From Sphaerisporangium perillae (lineage in GTDB: Bacteria; Actinomycetota; Actinomycetes; Streptosporangiales; Streptosporangiaceae): DNA of 36,129 nt. A model generated the notes under the pieces. That model was not told where the DNA came from, did no database searches, and saw nothing but the letters and a program-made list of their open reading frames with translations. The first letter of the stretch is position 1. Each line of letters starts with the position of its first letter. The stretch lies in contig NZ_JALLPO010000068.1 in NCBI RefSeq assembly GCF_023276435.1, positions 1 through 36,129 of the forward strand, given 5' to 3'. The position numbers were made by a program, and so were the translations under genes. Shown here piece by piece: positions 1 to 8,562 of the stretch.

Positions 1-1
1 C

Positions 2-460
2 ACGCCACGTCCGGGGCGGCCGCCGCGGCGCGGGGCACCGCCGCCGGGGCGCAAGAGCCGTCCCGCCGCCCGGCCCGGCCGGCCGCCCGCCGTCCACTCC
101 CGCCCGCCGAGCCCGTCGTGGGACTCCAAGCCGGCGCCAGGCCAGATCTGGTGGGCCGACGTGCCCTACTCCGACGGCACCGGGTCCAAGGTGCGTCCCT
201 GCCTCGTCCTGCGGACCCACGCGCGCGGCGCCGAAGTACTCAAGATCACCAGTCAGGACAAGTCCGGGCGCAGCGAGTACCTCCCGATCCCGACCGCCGA
301 GTGGGACCCGCACGCGACCAAGGACAGCTGGCTGGACGTGTCCGAGACGCACTTCATCGGCGACCGCGCGTTCCGCCGGCGCGCCGCCGCGGCCTGCGAC
401 GCGCGGACCTGGCGCCTGGTCACCCGCGGGCAGGCCGCCGGCTGGGTGTACGACCGCTGA
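2..460 (+). CDS. PemK/MazF-like domain protein, 5' end outside window
   Basis: The reading frame is open from the left edge, so the true start lies outside the window. The first ~40 visible residues are a basic Arg/Pro/Ala-rich linker. A compact domain follows, beginning PGQIWWADVPYSDGTGSKVR and continuing PCLVL. This matches the N-terminal strand and loop of PemK/MazF-type toxins (PGxIWW then RPxxVL), which are single-strand-specific endoribonucleases. Actinobacteria have a variant with an N-terminal membrane segment and a basic linker before this domain, and I infer that architecture here. No antitoxin gene lies downstream, since the next gene is a LuxR-type regulator. A GTG at 161 would give only 99 residues and would cut into the first beta strand, so it is not a credible start. 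Toxicity is unproven; the protein may be a chromosomal RNase-like relative rather than half of a TA pair. Confidence 0.7.
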   Translation, partial: TPRPGRPPRRGAPPPGRKSRPAARPGRPPAVHSRPPSPSWDSKPAPGQIWWADVPYSDGTGSKVRPCLVLRTHARGAEVLKITSQDKSGRSEYLPIPTAEWDPHATKDSWLDVSETHFIGDRAFRRRAAAACDARTWRLVTRGQAAGWVYDR

Positions 461-587
461 ACTCCTGCCCCGGTGGGCGGCTTGACCGCATCCGCAACAA
501 GGCTGTTACGCCCAAGGGTTGACCTTGGCCGAAGGTATGTGGATAACTGACGCGGGGGGTCCTGCAACCCGTACCTTGGAGCTGTGG

Positions 588-3404
588 ATGAGCGGCGTGC
601 CCTCGCCCGCACTGGTCGGACGCGCCTCTGAGCTGCGGACTTTGACCGATGCGATGACCCGCCCACCGGCCGTGGTGCTCGTGGAGGGGGAGGCGGGCAT
701 CGGCAAGACGCGCCTCGTCCGCGCCGCGCTCGGCCGTCTGCCGTCCGGCGACCGGGCCGTTCTTCTCGGCTACTGCCATCAGATCCGCGAGCCGTTCCCG
801 TACGGGCCGGTGTTCGAGGCGCTGCGCGACATCACCGGCCGGCTTCCGGCGGCCGGGTCGCTCAACCCGGTCACCGGCGCCCTGCGCGGCTACCTCCCCG
901 AGCTGGCCTGCGCGCTGCCGCCCTCGCCGCAGCCCCTGGCCGACCCCCGGGCCGAGCGCCACCGGGTGTTCCGGGCGATACACGCCCTGCTGGCCGCGGT
1001 CGGACCGGCCGTCCTGGTCATCGAGGACCTGCACTGGGCCGACGACGGCACCCGTGACCTGCTGCGCTTCCTGGCCGACCAGCCGCCCAAGGGGCTGGCC
1101 CTGGTGGCCACCTACCGCCGGGAGGACCAGGGCGCGGCGCGCTCGCCCCTCGGCCGCGCCTACCGGCACCAGCCCGACACGACCAGCGTCGTGCTGCCGC
1201 TCGCGCCGCTGGACGCGCCGGACGTGGCCAGCCTGGCGGGCGCGCTGCTGGAGCGGTCCGACCTGTCGTCGGGGTTCGTCGCGCGGCTGCACGAGCGGAC
1301 GGCCGGCATCCCGTTCGTCGTGGAGGAGGTCGTCCGATCCCTGCCCGGCGCGCTGGAACCCGACGCGCTCGACCGCGTCGGGGTGCCGCTGTTGCTGCGC
1401 GAGGCGATGGCCGAGCGGATGGCGGGTCTCTCCTCGGCGGCGGTGGGCGCCGTCCACGCGGCGGCGCTGCTGCGGCTCCCGTCCGCCGAGAAGCTGATCA
1501 CCATGGTCGGCGGCGGCTCCGCCGGGCTGGGGGAGGCGCTGCGGGCCGGCGTCCTGCACGAGCACTCAGGCGGGCGGTACGGCTTCCGCCACGCGCTGGC
1601 CCAGCAGGCCGTCTACGACGCGATCCCGGGCCCGGACCGGCGGTCGGGGCACGAGCGGGCGATGGCCGCGCTCGAGGCGATGGACTCCCCGCCCCTGGTG
1701 CAGCTGGCGTTCCACGCCCGGCAGGCCGGGGACACCGAGGCCTGGCTGCGCCATGGCACGGCCGCCGCCCAGCAGGCCGCCGCGCTCGGCGACACCGCCG
1801 TGGCCGTCGAGGTCATCGAGGGCATGCTCGACGACCCCGGCCTCCCGGCGCCGGAGCGGGGGCCGCTCGCGCTGATGCTCAGCCGCCTCGCCGCGACCGG
1901 CCTGTCCCACCAGCGGGTGGTGCGGCTGCTGCGCCACGTGCTGCGCGATGGCTTCCTGTCCCCCGACGCGCGCGGCGAGGCCCGGCTGAACCTCGGCGTC
2001 GTGCTGTCCAACCAGGCGGGCGACACCGCCGCCGGGCGGCCCGAGATCATGGCCGCCGTCGCCGAGCTGAGCGGCCGGCCTACCCTGGCCGCGCGCGGCT
2101 GGGCCAGCCTGGCCCTGCCGGGGTGGGGGATGGAGCCGCTGGCCAGGCACGAGGAGTGGATGGCCCGCGCCGAGGCGCTCGTCGCGAGCGCCGACAACCC
2201 CGTCCTGGCCGCCGCCGTCCAGGCGAACCGGGCCTCGTTCGAGATGACGGTCGGGTCCCCGCGCGCGTTCGCCCTCGCCGCCACGCTGCCGGCCGGCGAC
2301 CCCTCCACGGCGGTCCGGCGCGAGGCCGCCCGCGCGTACTGCAACCTGCACGACTCGGCCACCAGCCTCGGCCACTACGCCGCAGCCGAGAGGTTCGGCA
2401 GGGAAGGCCGGCGGCTGGCCCTGGAGACCGGCGCGCAGTATCCGGCCTACCTCCTCGACGTCTCGACGATCCGCAGGGAGTGGCTGACCGGCCGGTGGGA
2501 GGGCCTGCGCGACCGCGCGGTCGCCCTCGGAGAGCTGGCCACCGAGACACCGCTGATCGCGGTGGACATCTGGCTGGTCCTCGGCCTGCTCGCCCTGGCG
2601 ACCGGCGAGTGGGAGGAGGCCATCAAGCACTTCCACGGCGCGGGCCTGGACGTGCCCGAGGCCCGCTATCTCCCGGTGGTGGAGGCCGCCGCCGGCGGGA
2701 TGATCGAGCTGCACCTCGCGCGCGGCGAGCTGGACCACGCCGTCGCCGAGGCCGAGCGGTCGGTCGCCCGGCTGCGCCGCAAGAGCGTGTGGGTGTGGGG
2801 CGCCTATCTGGTGCCCTCCGCCGTCACCGCCCTGGGCTGGGCCGGGCTGGGGAAGCGGGCCGCCGACCTGGTGGAGGAGTACGCCGCCGGCATCGCCGAC
2901 CGCATCGCGCCCGCCGCCGACGCCGCCCTGGACGCCGCCCGGGGCGCGCTCGCCGCCGCCGACCGCCGGCACGCCGACGCCGCCGGCTTCTACGCGCGCG
3001 CCCGCGAGGCGTACGCCGTCCTGCCCCAGCCGTACGCGGCGGCGCGGGCCGGCGAGGGGGAGGCGCGCGCCCGGCTCGCCCTCGGGGACGCGGACGCCGC
3101 CTCGGCCTTCGCGGGGGCGGCCGAGCGGTTCGCCGAGCTGGGCGCCACCCACGACGCCGCCCGCTGCCGGCGCGTGCTGCGCGACATCGGCGTCGAGTTC
3201 CAGCTGCACCGGCCGCGCCGGAGCGGCGGGAGCGGGCTGTCCCAGCGCGAGAGGGAGGTGGCCCGGCTCGTCGCGCTCGGCCGGACCAACCGCGAGATCG
3301 CCGACGTGCTGTTCCTGTCCCGGCGCACGGTCGAGAGCCACGTCGCCACCGTGCTGCGCAAGCTCGGCGTCCGGTCCAGGACGGAGGTCACCCCGCCGGT
3401 GTGA
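588..3404 (+). CDS. LuxR-family LAL-type ATPase transcriptional regulator
   Basis: This is a 938-residue regulator of the LAL class (large ATP-binding LuxR regulators). An N-terminal AAA/NTPase module has Walker A GEAGIGKT at residues ~34-41 and a Walker B-like VLVIEDLHWADD about 110 residues later. A long helical TPR-like middle region follows. The C-terminal LuxR HTH begins at LSQREREVARL and contains TNREIADVLFLSRRTVESHV. Such proteins bind ATP and often an inducer, and activate a nearby or distant operon; no target can be read from this window. I chose ATG 588 because GGAG lies 6 nt upstream and the protein then starts just before the conserved LVGR motif. An in-frame TTG at 519 and ATG at 537 are possible but lack a well-placed ribosome-binding site. 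The gene converges on the protease gene across a strong terminator. Confidence 0.9.
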   Translation: MSGVPSPALVGRASELRTLTDAMTRPPAVVLVEGEAGIGKTRLVRAALGRLPSGDRAVLLGYCHQIREPFPYGPVFEALRDITGRLPAAGSLNPVTGALRGYLPELACALPPSPQPLADPRAERHRVFRAIHALLAAVGPAVLVIEDLHWADDGTRDLLRFLADQPPKGLALVATYRREDQGAARSPLGRAYRHQPDTTSVVLPLAPLDAPDVASLAGALLERSDLSSGFVARLHERTAGIPFVVEEVVRSLPGALEPDALDRVGVPLLLREAMAERMAGLSSAAVGAVHAAALLRLPSAEKLITMVGGGSAGLGEALRAGVLHEHSGGRYGFRHALAQQAVYDAIPGPDRRSGHERAMAALEAMDSPPLVQLAFHARQAGDTEAWLRHGTAAAQQAAALGDTAVAVEVIEGMLDDPGLPAPERGPLALMLSRLAATGLSHQRVVRLLRHVLRDGFLSPDARGEARLNLGVVLSNQAGDTAAGRPEIMAAVAELSGRPTLAARGWASLALPGWGMEPLARHEEWMARAEALVASADNPVLAAAVQANRASFEMTVGSPRAFALAATLPAGDPSTAVRREAARAYCNLHDSATSLGHYAAAERFGREGRRLALETGAQYPAYLLDVSTIRREWLTGRWEGLRDRAVALGELATETPLIAVDIWLVLGLLALATGEWEEAIKHFHGAGLDVPEARYLPVVEAAAGGMIELHLARGELDHAVAEAERSVARLRRKSVWVWGAYLVPSAVTALGWAGLGKRAADLVEEYAAGIADRIAPAADAALDAARGALAAADRRHADAAGFYARAREAYAVLPQPYAAARAGEGEARARLALGDADAASAFAGAAERFAELGATHDAARCRRVLRDIGVEFQLHRPRRSGGSGLSQREREVARLVALGRTNREIADVLFLSRRTVESHVATVLRKLGVRSRTEVTPPV

Positions 3405-3419
3405 GGCCGCGCGGCGGAC

Positions 3420-3480
3420 GGTTCGAAAACCCGCGACCGCGCGCGGCGCGCGGTTCGAGAACGTGCGATAGCGCGCGGCG
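3420..3480. repeat. Two imperfect 29-bp direct repeats, period 32 bp
   Basis: Unit 1 is 3420-3448 and unit 2 is 3452-3480. Both share GGTTCGA, AAC, GCGA and GCGCGCGGCG, with 24 of 29 positions identical. They lie just after the stop codon of the LAL regulator gene and before the terminator hairpin. Function is unknown. They are probably a local duplication. Confidence 0.6.
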
Positions 3481-3518
3481 GGCACGCCGCGCGTCCGGAC
3501 ATGGACGCGCATGAAGGA

Positions 3519-3546
3519 CCCCCGGGACCAGGTGCGGTCCCGGGGG
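3519..3546. terminator. Bidirectional terminator hairpin
   Basis: A perfect 11-bp inverted repeat, CCCCCGGGACC / GGTCCCGGGGG, flanks the 6-nt loop AGGTGC. It lies between the convergent LAL regulator (ends 3404) and M4 protease (ends 3562) and would serve both. There is no U-tract, as is usual for high-GC actinobacteria. Confidence 0.75.
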
Positions 3547-3561
3547 CGCCGGTGAGGCGGG

Positions 3562-6099
3562 CTAGACGGTGATGCTCCACCAGTCCAGGGTGCCGGTGTC
3601 CTGCAGGTAGTTGTCGGTGATCTCGAGCTGCCACTGGCCGGACGCCTGCTGGCTGACCGGGACCGAGTAGGTCCGGGTGCCGTAGGACGTGCAGCTGGAG
3701 CCGCCGCTGCTGTCGATCAGGTACCACGTGCCGCTCGGCCCGCGGAGCCAGATCTCCAGGTCCTCCGCACAGGTGTGCGCGGCGGTCACGGTGACCTTGA
3801 CAGGCGACACCGCGCTCCCGGTCGCGGTGGACGTGATCGAGCTGGTGATCGTCGCCCAGTCGTTGATGGCGTAGTCGGTGTCATTGCGGAACGTGCGCGA
3901 GCCCGAGGTGCCCTGCACGGTCAGCGAGTACGTCGCGGTGTGGGTGGCGGTCTGGCCGGTGCCGGTGATGGTGACGCTGTAGGTGCCGGCGGGCGTCGAC
4001 GCCGTGGTGGCGATCGTCATCGTGGAGGAGCCGCCCGAGGTCACCGACGCCGGGTTGAACCCGGCCGTGGCGCCGCTGGGCAGGCCGGAGGCGGACAGGG
4101 CGACCGTCTGCGCGGTGCCCGCCGTGGTGGCGGTGGCGATCGTGGAGGTGGCCGCCTGCCCGGCGGTGACCGTCCCTGCGGCCGGGCTCGCCGAGATGGA
4201 GAAGTCCCTGGTCTGCGTGGTGCCGACCGTCAGCGTGTAGGCCGCTGTGTGCGTGCCGGAGGCCGCCGAACCGGTGACCGTGACCGTGTAGGTGCCGGCC
4301 GGCGTCGACGCGCTGGTGGTGATGGTCAGAGTGGAGGAGCCGCCAGAGGTGACCGAGGACGGGCTGAAGCTCGCGCTCGCCCCGGACGGCAGCCCGGACG
4401 CGGTGAGGCTGACCGTCTGCGCGCTACCCGAGGTGGTCTGCGTGCCGACGGTGGAGGTGGCCGACTGTCCCGGTGTCACGGTGCCCGCGGCGGGGCTCAG
4501 CGACAGCGAGAAGTCGTTGCTGGTGGCGGTGCAGCTGGCCTCGCCGGACTGCGCGGGCACGCTGACCGCGTTCCAGGCCGCCTTGGTGGCGGCGCACTCG
4601 GCGCTGCCCGCGCCGTACAGCTCCACGGCCGCCGCGAGCGACGCGGTCCTGACGTTGGCGTACTTCCACGTCGAGGTCTTGCGCTGCAGCGCGCCCATGT
4701 AGATCTTGCCGGCCTTCTGGATGCTGACGCCGGTCACCGAGGACGGGCCACCCGAGCAGATCGGGCTGCTCGGCTTGCCGCCGCCCGGCGAGGAGCCCTC
4801 GGCCAGCAGGTAGAACCAGTGGTTCAGCGGGCCGGCCGCGGCGTGCACCTCGGTGCTCGGGATCGAAGTGGACCAGCAGTTGGGGTCGCCGACCAGCGAT
4901 GGGTTGTACATGTAGCGGATCGGCCCGTCGCCGACGAGGTTCACCTCCTCGCCGACCTGGTAGTCCGGCGGGTCGTTGGGGTTGTTGGCGTAGGCCTCGG
5001 TGAGCGAGCCGAAGACGTCGCCCGTGGCCTCGTTGATGCCGCCGTTCTCGTTGCCCGAGCCGGCGCCGCCGGGCGTGGTCTGGAAGATGGCGTGGCCGAA
5101 CTCGTGGGCCACCACGTCGATCGGCGTGGCCTGGCGGGCGTTGTCCTGCGAGTGGCCGAAGTTGGTGTAGCTGCCGTTCCAGTAGGCGTTGACGTCGGCC
5201 AGTCCGACCCGGGTCGGGAAGCCGCCGCCGCTGCCGTTGATGCCGCTGCGGCCGAGCCAGTCGCGCAGCATGTCCCATTCGCGCTGGACGCCGTAGAGGG
5301 CGTCCACGCAGGCGGTCTCGAGGTTCGTCCCCGAGCCATTGCCCCAGGCGTCGTCGGTGCCGGTGTACGCCGAGCCGTTCTGCCCGCCGCAGCGCAGGCC
5401 GCTGCGGGTGGAGTCGGTCATCGAGTACGAGCTGCCGGAGCCGCTCGTGTCGAGGGTGACCTGGCCGTAGTAGTAGCCGTTGCCGGTGCCCGCGCGGACC
5501 TCGTCGTAGGCGTCGGCGATGTCGCCGGTGCTCGCGTCGACGAAGACGTGCTGCTTGCTGGGCTTGCCGTCGGCGATGCCGGAGACCAGCGCCTCCCAGG
5601 CCAGGCGCGGCTTGGCGCCCCAGGCCAGCACCACCAGGCGCGGCGCGGCGCTGTCGTCGACCCGGGCCAGCCGGGTCTTGGCCGTCTCGGTCGCGCTTTC
5701 CGCGCTCACCGCCGGGGAGGTCTTCAGCCCTCGCGTAGTGGCGCCGGAGGCCGCCGCGGTGTCACGCACGTGGCCGCCCGCGTCGGTGATCACGACGGCG
5801 TCGCCGCCCACCACGGGCAGGCCCTTGTACGTGCGCTCGTAGGTGACGGCGTACATGCCGCCCGCGCCGGGGGTCACGGCGGTGCGCCGGTAGGCCTCGT
5901 CCGGGCTCTTGCGCAGGTCGTCCAGGCCGCTGGCGACGGCCTGGTCGGCGACGGCCGCGGCGAGCTGCGGGGGGTCGGCGGGGGAGCGGGTGTAGTTTTC
6001 GGTGCCCGGTGGAGGCTTCGCGGCCGCGGGGGTGGCGGGGGCCACCACGGCCACCATGGCCAGGCCGGCCGCCGCCGCGAGTAGAGCTCTGCGCCTCAT
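3562..6099 (-). CDS. Secreted M4 (thermolysin-family) metalloprotease with two Ig-like repeats and a P-domain
   Basis: This 845-residue preproprotein is an extracellular zinc endopeptidase. Residues 1-27 are a signal peptide (MRRR, hydrophobic core, APATPAAA). An FTP/PepSY-like propeptide runs to about 200. The catalytic domain has HEFGH at 332-336 (zinc His332 and His336, general base Glu333), GINEATGD with third ligand Glu357, and His419 in the VHAAAG motif corresponding to thermolysin His231. Two ~95-residue Ig-like repeats, each beginning DFS and containing PAAGTVT, span about 529-725 and probably act as spacers. The last ~110 residues are a proprotein-convertase P-domain (LEIWLRGPSGTW, GTLDWWSITV). 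ATG 6099 is chosen because AAAGGAAA lies 8 nt upstream and the signal peptide starts there; extending to 6282 adds an unconvincing Arg/Pro tail. All thermolysin catalytic positions are present, so it is probably active. Confidence 0.93.
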   Translation of the reverse strand: MRRRALLAAAAGLAMVAVVAPATPAAAKPPPGTENYTRSPADPPQLAAAVADQAVASGLDDLRKSPDEAYRRTAVTPGAGGMYAVTYERTYKGLPVVGGDAVVITDAGGHVRDTAAASGATTRGLKTSPAVSAESATETAKTRLARVDDSAAPRLVVLAWGAKPRLAWEALVSGIADGKPSKQHVFVDASTGDIADAYDEVRAGTGNGYYYGQVTLDTSGSGSSYSMTDSTRSGLRCGGQNGSAYTGTDDAWGNGSGTNLETACVDALYGVQREWDMLRDWLGRSGINGSGGGFPTRVGLADVNAYWNGSYTNFGHSQDNARQATPIDVVAHEFGHAIFQTTPGGAGSGNENGGINEATGDVFGSLTEAYANNPNDPPDYQVGEEVNLVGDGPIRYMYNPSLVGDPNCWSTSIPSTEVHAAAGPLNHWFYLLAEGSSPGGGKPSSPICSGGPSSVTGVSIQKAGKIYMGALQRKTSTWKYANVRTASLAAAVELYGAGSAECAATKAAWNAVSVPAQSGEASCTATSNDFSLSLSPAAGTVTPGQSATSTVGTQTTSGSAQTVSLTASGLPSGASASFSPSSVTSGGSSTLTITTSASTPAGTYTVTVTGSAASGTHTAAYTLTVGTTQTRDFSISASPAAGTVTAGQAATSTIATATTAGTAQTVALSASGLPSGATAGFNPASVTSGGSSTMTIATTASTPAGTYSVTITGTGQTATHTATYSLTVQGTSGSRTFRNDTDYAINDWATITSSITSTATGSAVSPVKVTVTAAHTCAEDLEIWLRGPSGTWYLIDSSGGSSCTSYGTRTYSVPVSQQASGQWQLEITDNYLQDTGTLDWWSITV

Positions 6100-6572
6100 G
6101 CGCGATTTCCTTTCTCTGCCTCCCACGCCGCGACCCGCCGTTCTCCGGGCGCGTGGCGGCGGTCGCGCCGCCGGGAGACACCCAGTGGCGGACACGGTGG
6201 GATTCGGGGGGTGATGAGAGAAATGAATTGCGAGCCCGGCGGATGGAGCGGTGGCTGCGGGGGGGTCTGCTGGCCGCCCCATCCGCCGGAGACGTCTCCC
6301 ATGGCGGGAGGGGGCGGCTATGGCGGGAGGTCGGGGGAAGTCACTTGACGGCGGTCCTCCTCACGTCACGATCCCGGCCGGGCGAACCGGCCTGTGCGCG
6401 ACGCTAGGTCCGCGTTCCGGTGTTGAACATCCGTAGGGACATCCGTACATGTACGGAAAAATGACTGAAAGTGCGGACGGCTGTCATATGAGACGGCTCA
6501 CCCGAGCCATGCCAGTCCGCCGGGCGACGCCGGTCGCGGCCCGGGGCGCCGGGCGCCGGCGGCCGGAAGGTG
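6100..6572. other. Intergenic region upstream of the M4 protease
   Basis: No gene is visible in this 470-bp stretch. It contains a 12-bp palindrome GGAGACGTCTCC at 6290-6301. An inverted repeat GGCGGATGG / CCATCCGCC lies around 6239-6287. An operator-like cluster at 6427-6456 is listed separately. The protease promoter probably lies here on the minus strand, but no clear -35/-10 pair could be picked. Confidence 0.5.
6427..6456. promoter_or_regulatory. Operator-like cluster: 14-bp palindrome plus direct repeats
   Basis: ACATCCGTA occurs at 6427-6435 and again at 6439-6447, a 12-bp step. The second copy runs into the perfect palindrome CCGTACATGTACGG at 6443-6456. Three CCGTA half-sites within 30 bp look like a binding site for a dimeric repressor that binds cooperatively. 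The nearest gene in the right orientation is the M4 protease about 330 bp away. The GHR gene ends, not starts, on the other side. Confidence 0.45.
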
Positions 6573-7562
6573 TCAGAGAGAGGCCGGCCCTCGGTCGTGC
6601 GGGGCGTTCCAGTCGAGCAGCGGCCCGGCCGGCACGATGCGGGACGGATTGAGCTGGGGATGCGTCTGGTAGTAGTGCCGCTTGATGTGGTCGAAGTCGG
6701 TCGTGCCGCCGAAGGCCGGACGCTGGTAGAGGTCCCTGGCGTACGCCCAGAGGTTCGGGTGGTCCACGAGGCGTCGCAGGTTGGCCTTGAAATGGGTGAC
6801 GTACACCGTGTCGAAGCGCACCAGCGTCACCCACAGCCGCACGTCCGCCTCGGTGAGCCGGTCCCCGAAGAGGTACCGGCCGGCGCCGAGGCGCTCCTCC
6901 AGCTCGGCGAGGGTCGTGAAGAGCGCCTGGACCGCCTCGTCGTAGGCCTCCTGGCCGGTGGCGAAGCCGCAGCGGTAGACCCCGTTGTTGACGGTGGCGT
7001 AGATGCGATCGTTCAGCTCGTCGATCTCCGGCCTCAGGTCCGCGGGGTACAGATCGACCGTGGTGTCGGCCCACCGCTCGAACTGCGTGCCCAGGTCGAT
7101 CGTGATGTCGGGGAAGTTGTTGCTCACGATGCGCCCGGTCTCGCGGTCCCAGAGCACGGGCACCGACACGTGGCCGTCGTAGCCCGGGTCACTGGCCTCG
7201 TACGCCTCGCGGAGCAGGGTGAAGCCGTTGACGGGATCGGGTGTGTGGCCCGGCCCGTCGCGGAAGGCCCAGCCGCGGCCGTCGCGGATCGGGTCCACGA
7301 CCGACAGCGAGACGACGTCCTGGAGTTTCTTCAGGGCCCGCACGATGACCGATCGGTGCGCCCACGGGCACGCCGACGACACGTAGAGGTGGTACCGGCC
7401 CGGCTCGGCGGGGTGGCCGCTGCCGCCGTCCGCGGTGATCCGGCCCCTGAAGCCGTACGGCGGCCGGGTGTAGGCGCCCTTCGCTCCGTTGGCGCTCTTG
7501 GTTCCGTAGTCTCCGTGAACGGCGAAGTCCACGGGGCTCGCGACAGCCGATGTGCTGCTCAC
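6573..7562 (-). CDS. Glutathionyl-hydroquinone reductase-like protein (Xi-class GST family)
   Basis: At 329 residues this is the usual length for the ECM4/YqjG family. The family signature SACPWAHRS is present with catalytic Cys65, in the thioredoxin-fold N-terminal domain. A helical C-terminal GST domain follows, with the family's typical phrases (NNGVYRCGFATGQEAYDEAV, then LFGDRLTEADVRLW). Characterised members reduce glutathionyl-hydroquinones to hydroquinones with a Cys-Pro-Trp active site. Actinomycetes usually make mycothiol rather than glutathione, so the natural thiol adduct here may be mycothiol-based or scavenged glutathione; that is inference. The start is GTG 7562, preceded by AGGAAGG at about 10 nt. 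It lies 100 bp downstream of the EamA transporter gene on the same strand and could be co-transcribed. Confidence 0.9.
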   Translation of the reverse strand: MSSTSAVASPVDFAVHGDYGTKSANGAKGAYTRPPYGFRGRITADGGSGHPAEPGRYHLYVSSACPWAHRSVIVRALKKLQDVVSLSVVDPIRDGRGWAFRDGPGHTPDPVNGFTLLREAYEASDPGYDGHVSVPVLWDRETGRIVSNNFPDITIDLGTQFERWADTTVDLYPADLRPEIDELNDRIYATVNNGVYRCGFATGQEAYDEAVQALFTTLAELEERLGAGRYLFGDRLTEADVRLWVTLVRFDTVYVTHFKANLRRLVDHPNLWAYARDLYQRPAFGGTTDFDHIKRHYYQTHPQLNPSRIVPAGPLLDWNAPHDRGPASL

Positions 7563-7662
7563 CGATGCGATCCTTCCTGCGCGAAGCCGCGGGGCCGGTG
7601 CGTGCGGCCGTCATGGGCGCACGGGCTCCGGGCCCGGCGCGGCGCGACCTCACGTCCCAGAA

Positions 7663-8562
7663 CTACACCATCACCCGCGCTCGCGCGGGGCGGGGACGGA
7701 GGCCGAGGAGGAGACCGCCGATCACCAGCGCCGCGCCGAGGAGATCGGCCACGCTCGGGTGGCCGGTGCCGAGGATCACACTGGAGATGATGGCGCCGAT
7801 CGGCAGGAACCCCGAGAACAGGCCCGCGCGCTCCGCCCCCAGCCGGGGCAGCGCGTCGTACCAGCAGAAGAACGCGAACGCCGTCACCACCACCGCCAGG
7901 TAGGCGAGGGCCGCGGCCTCGCTCGCCGTCGAGGGCCGCAGCGCCGCCCGCCCGTCGACCGCGAGGCCGGTGGCCAGCAGGAGCGGCACCGCCGCGACCG
8001 TCGCGTACGCCGAGACCCGTACCGCGCCGAGACGCGGCAGCAGGGGGACGGCGAGCAGGGAGAACCCCACCTCGCACGCGAGCGCGCCCAGCGCCAGAAG
8101 CAGCCCGAGCGGCGAGCCGCCGCCAAGGCCCGTCGCGACGGCGGCGCCGCAGGCCACCACCGCGGCGGCGACCACGATGTGCGGGGTCGGCCGCCGCCGC
8201 TCCATGAGCGGCGCGGCCAGGGCGAGCGCGATGGGCACGGTGGCCACGACCGTCCCGACGGTCGCCGGGTCGGCGTACCGGGTCGACTCGATGATGAAGA
8301 CGTTGAACGCGGCCAGCCCGACGACGGCCAGCGCCACGATCAGGGCGAGTTCCCGGCGGGTCGGCCGCAGATGGGCGAGCCCGCGTGCCCGCATGACGCC
8401 GAGCAGCAGGAGCCCGCCCGCGGCGTAGCGCAGGGCCTGCCCGCCGTAGATCGGGTAGGCGTGCAGCGCCGGGGACACCGCCGTGAGCGTGCCGACGCAG
8501 AACATCGCCGTCGCCGCGCCCGCCGCCCCGCGCGACCGATCCCGCAGGCCGTCCTCCGTCAT
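7663..8562 (-). CDS. EamA/DMT-superfamily membrane transporter
   Basis: This 299-residue integral membrane protein has about ten hydrophobic segments arranged as two EamA repeats, the layout of drug/metabolite transporters of the RhaT/YdcZ-like DMT superfamily. Recognisable segments include LRYAAGGLLLLGVMRARGL in the first half and LAYLAVVVTAFAFFCWYDAL in the second, both typical of EamA domains. Members export amino acids, purines, dyes or other metabolites; the substrate cannot be predicted. ATG 8562 has GAGAGGG about 9 nt upstream. The gene is upstream of, and parallel to, the glutathionyl-hydroquinone-reductase-like gene. That hints at export of a thiol conjugate or quinone-derived product, but this is only suggestive. 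Confidence 0.88.
   Translation of the reverse strand: MTEDGLRDRSRGAAGAATAMFCVGTLTAVSPALHAYPIYGGQALRYAAGGLLLLGVMRARGLAHLRPTRRELALIVALAVVGLAAFNVFIIESTRYADPATVGTVVATVPIALALAAPLMERRRPTPHIVVAAAVVACGAAVATGLGGGSPLGLLLALGALACEVGFSLLAVPLLPRLGAVRVSAYATVAAVPLLLATGLAVDGRAALRPSTASEAAALAYLAVVVTAFAFFCWYDALPRLGAERAGLFSGFLPIGAIISSVILGTGHPSVADLLGAALVIGGLLLGLRPRPARARVMV

Noticed and set aside
1566-3512. A 648-codon minus-strand frame opposite the LAL regulator
   Set aside because: Composition is typical of antisense frames in GC-rich genes, with no domain, and the plus strand has Walker and LuxR HTH motifs.
3775-6084. A 769-codon open frame on the plus strand opposite the M4 protease
   Set aside because: It is Gly/Arg/Ala-rich with no recognisable domain. 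It is the expected antisense shadow of a high-GC gene, while the minus strand encodes all thermolysin motifs.
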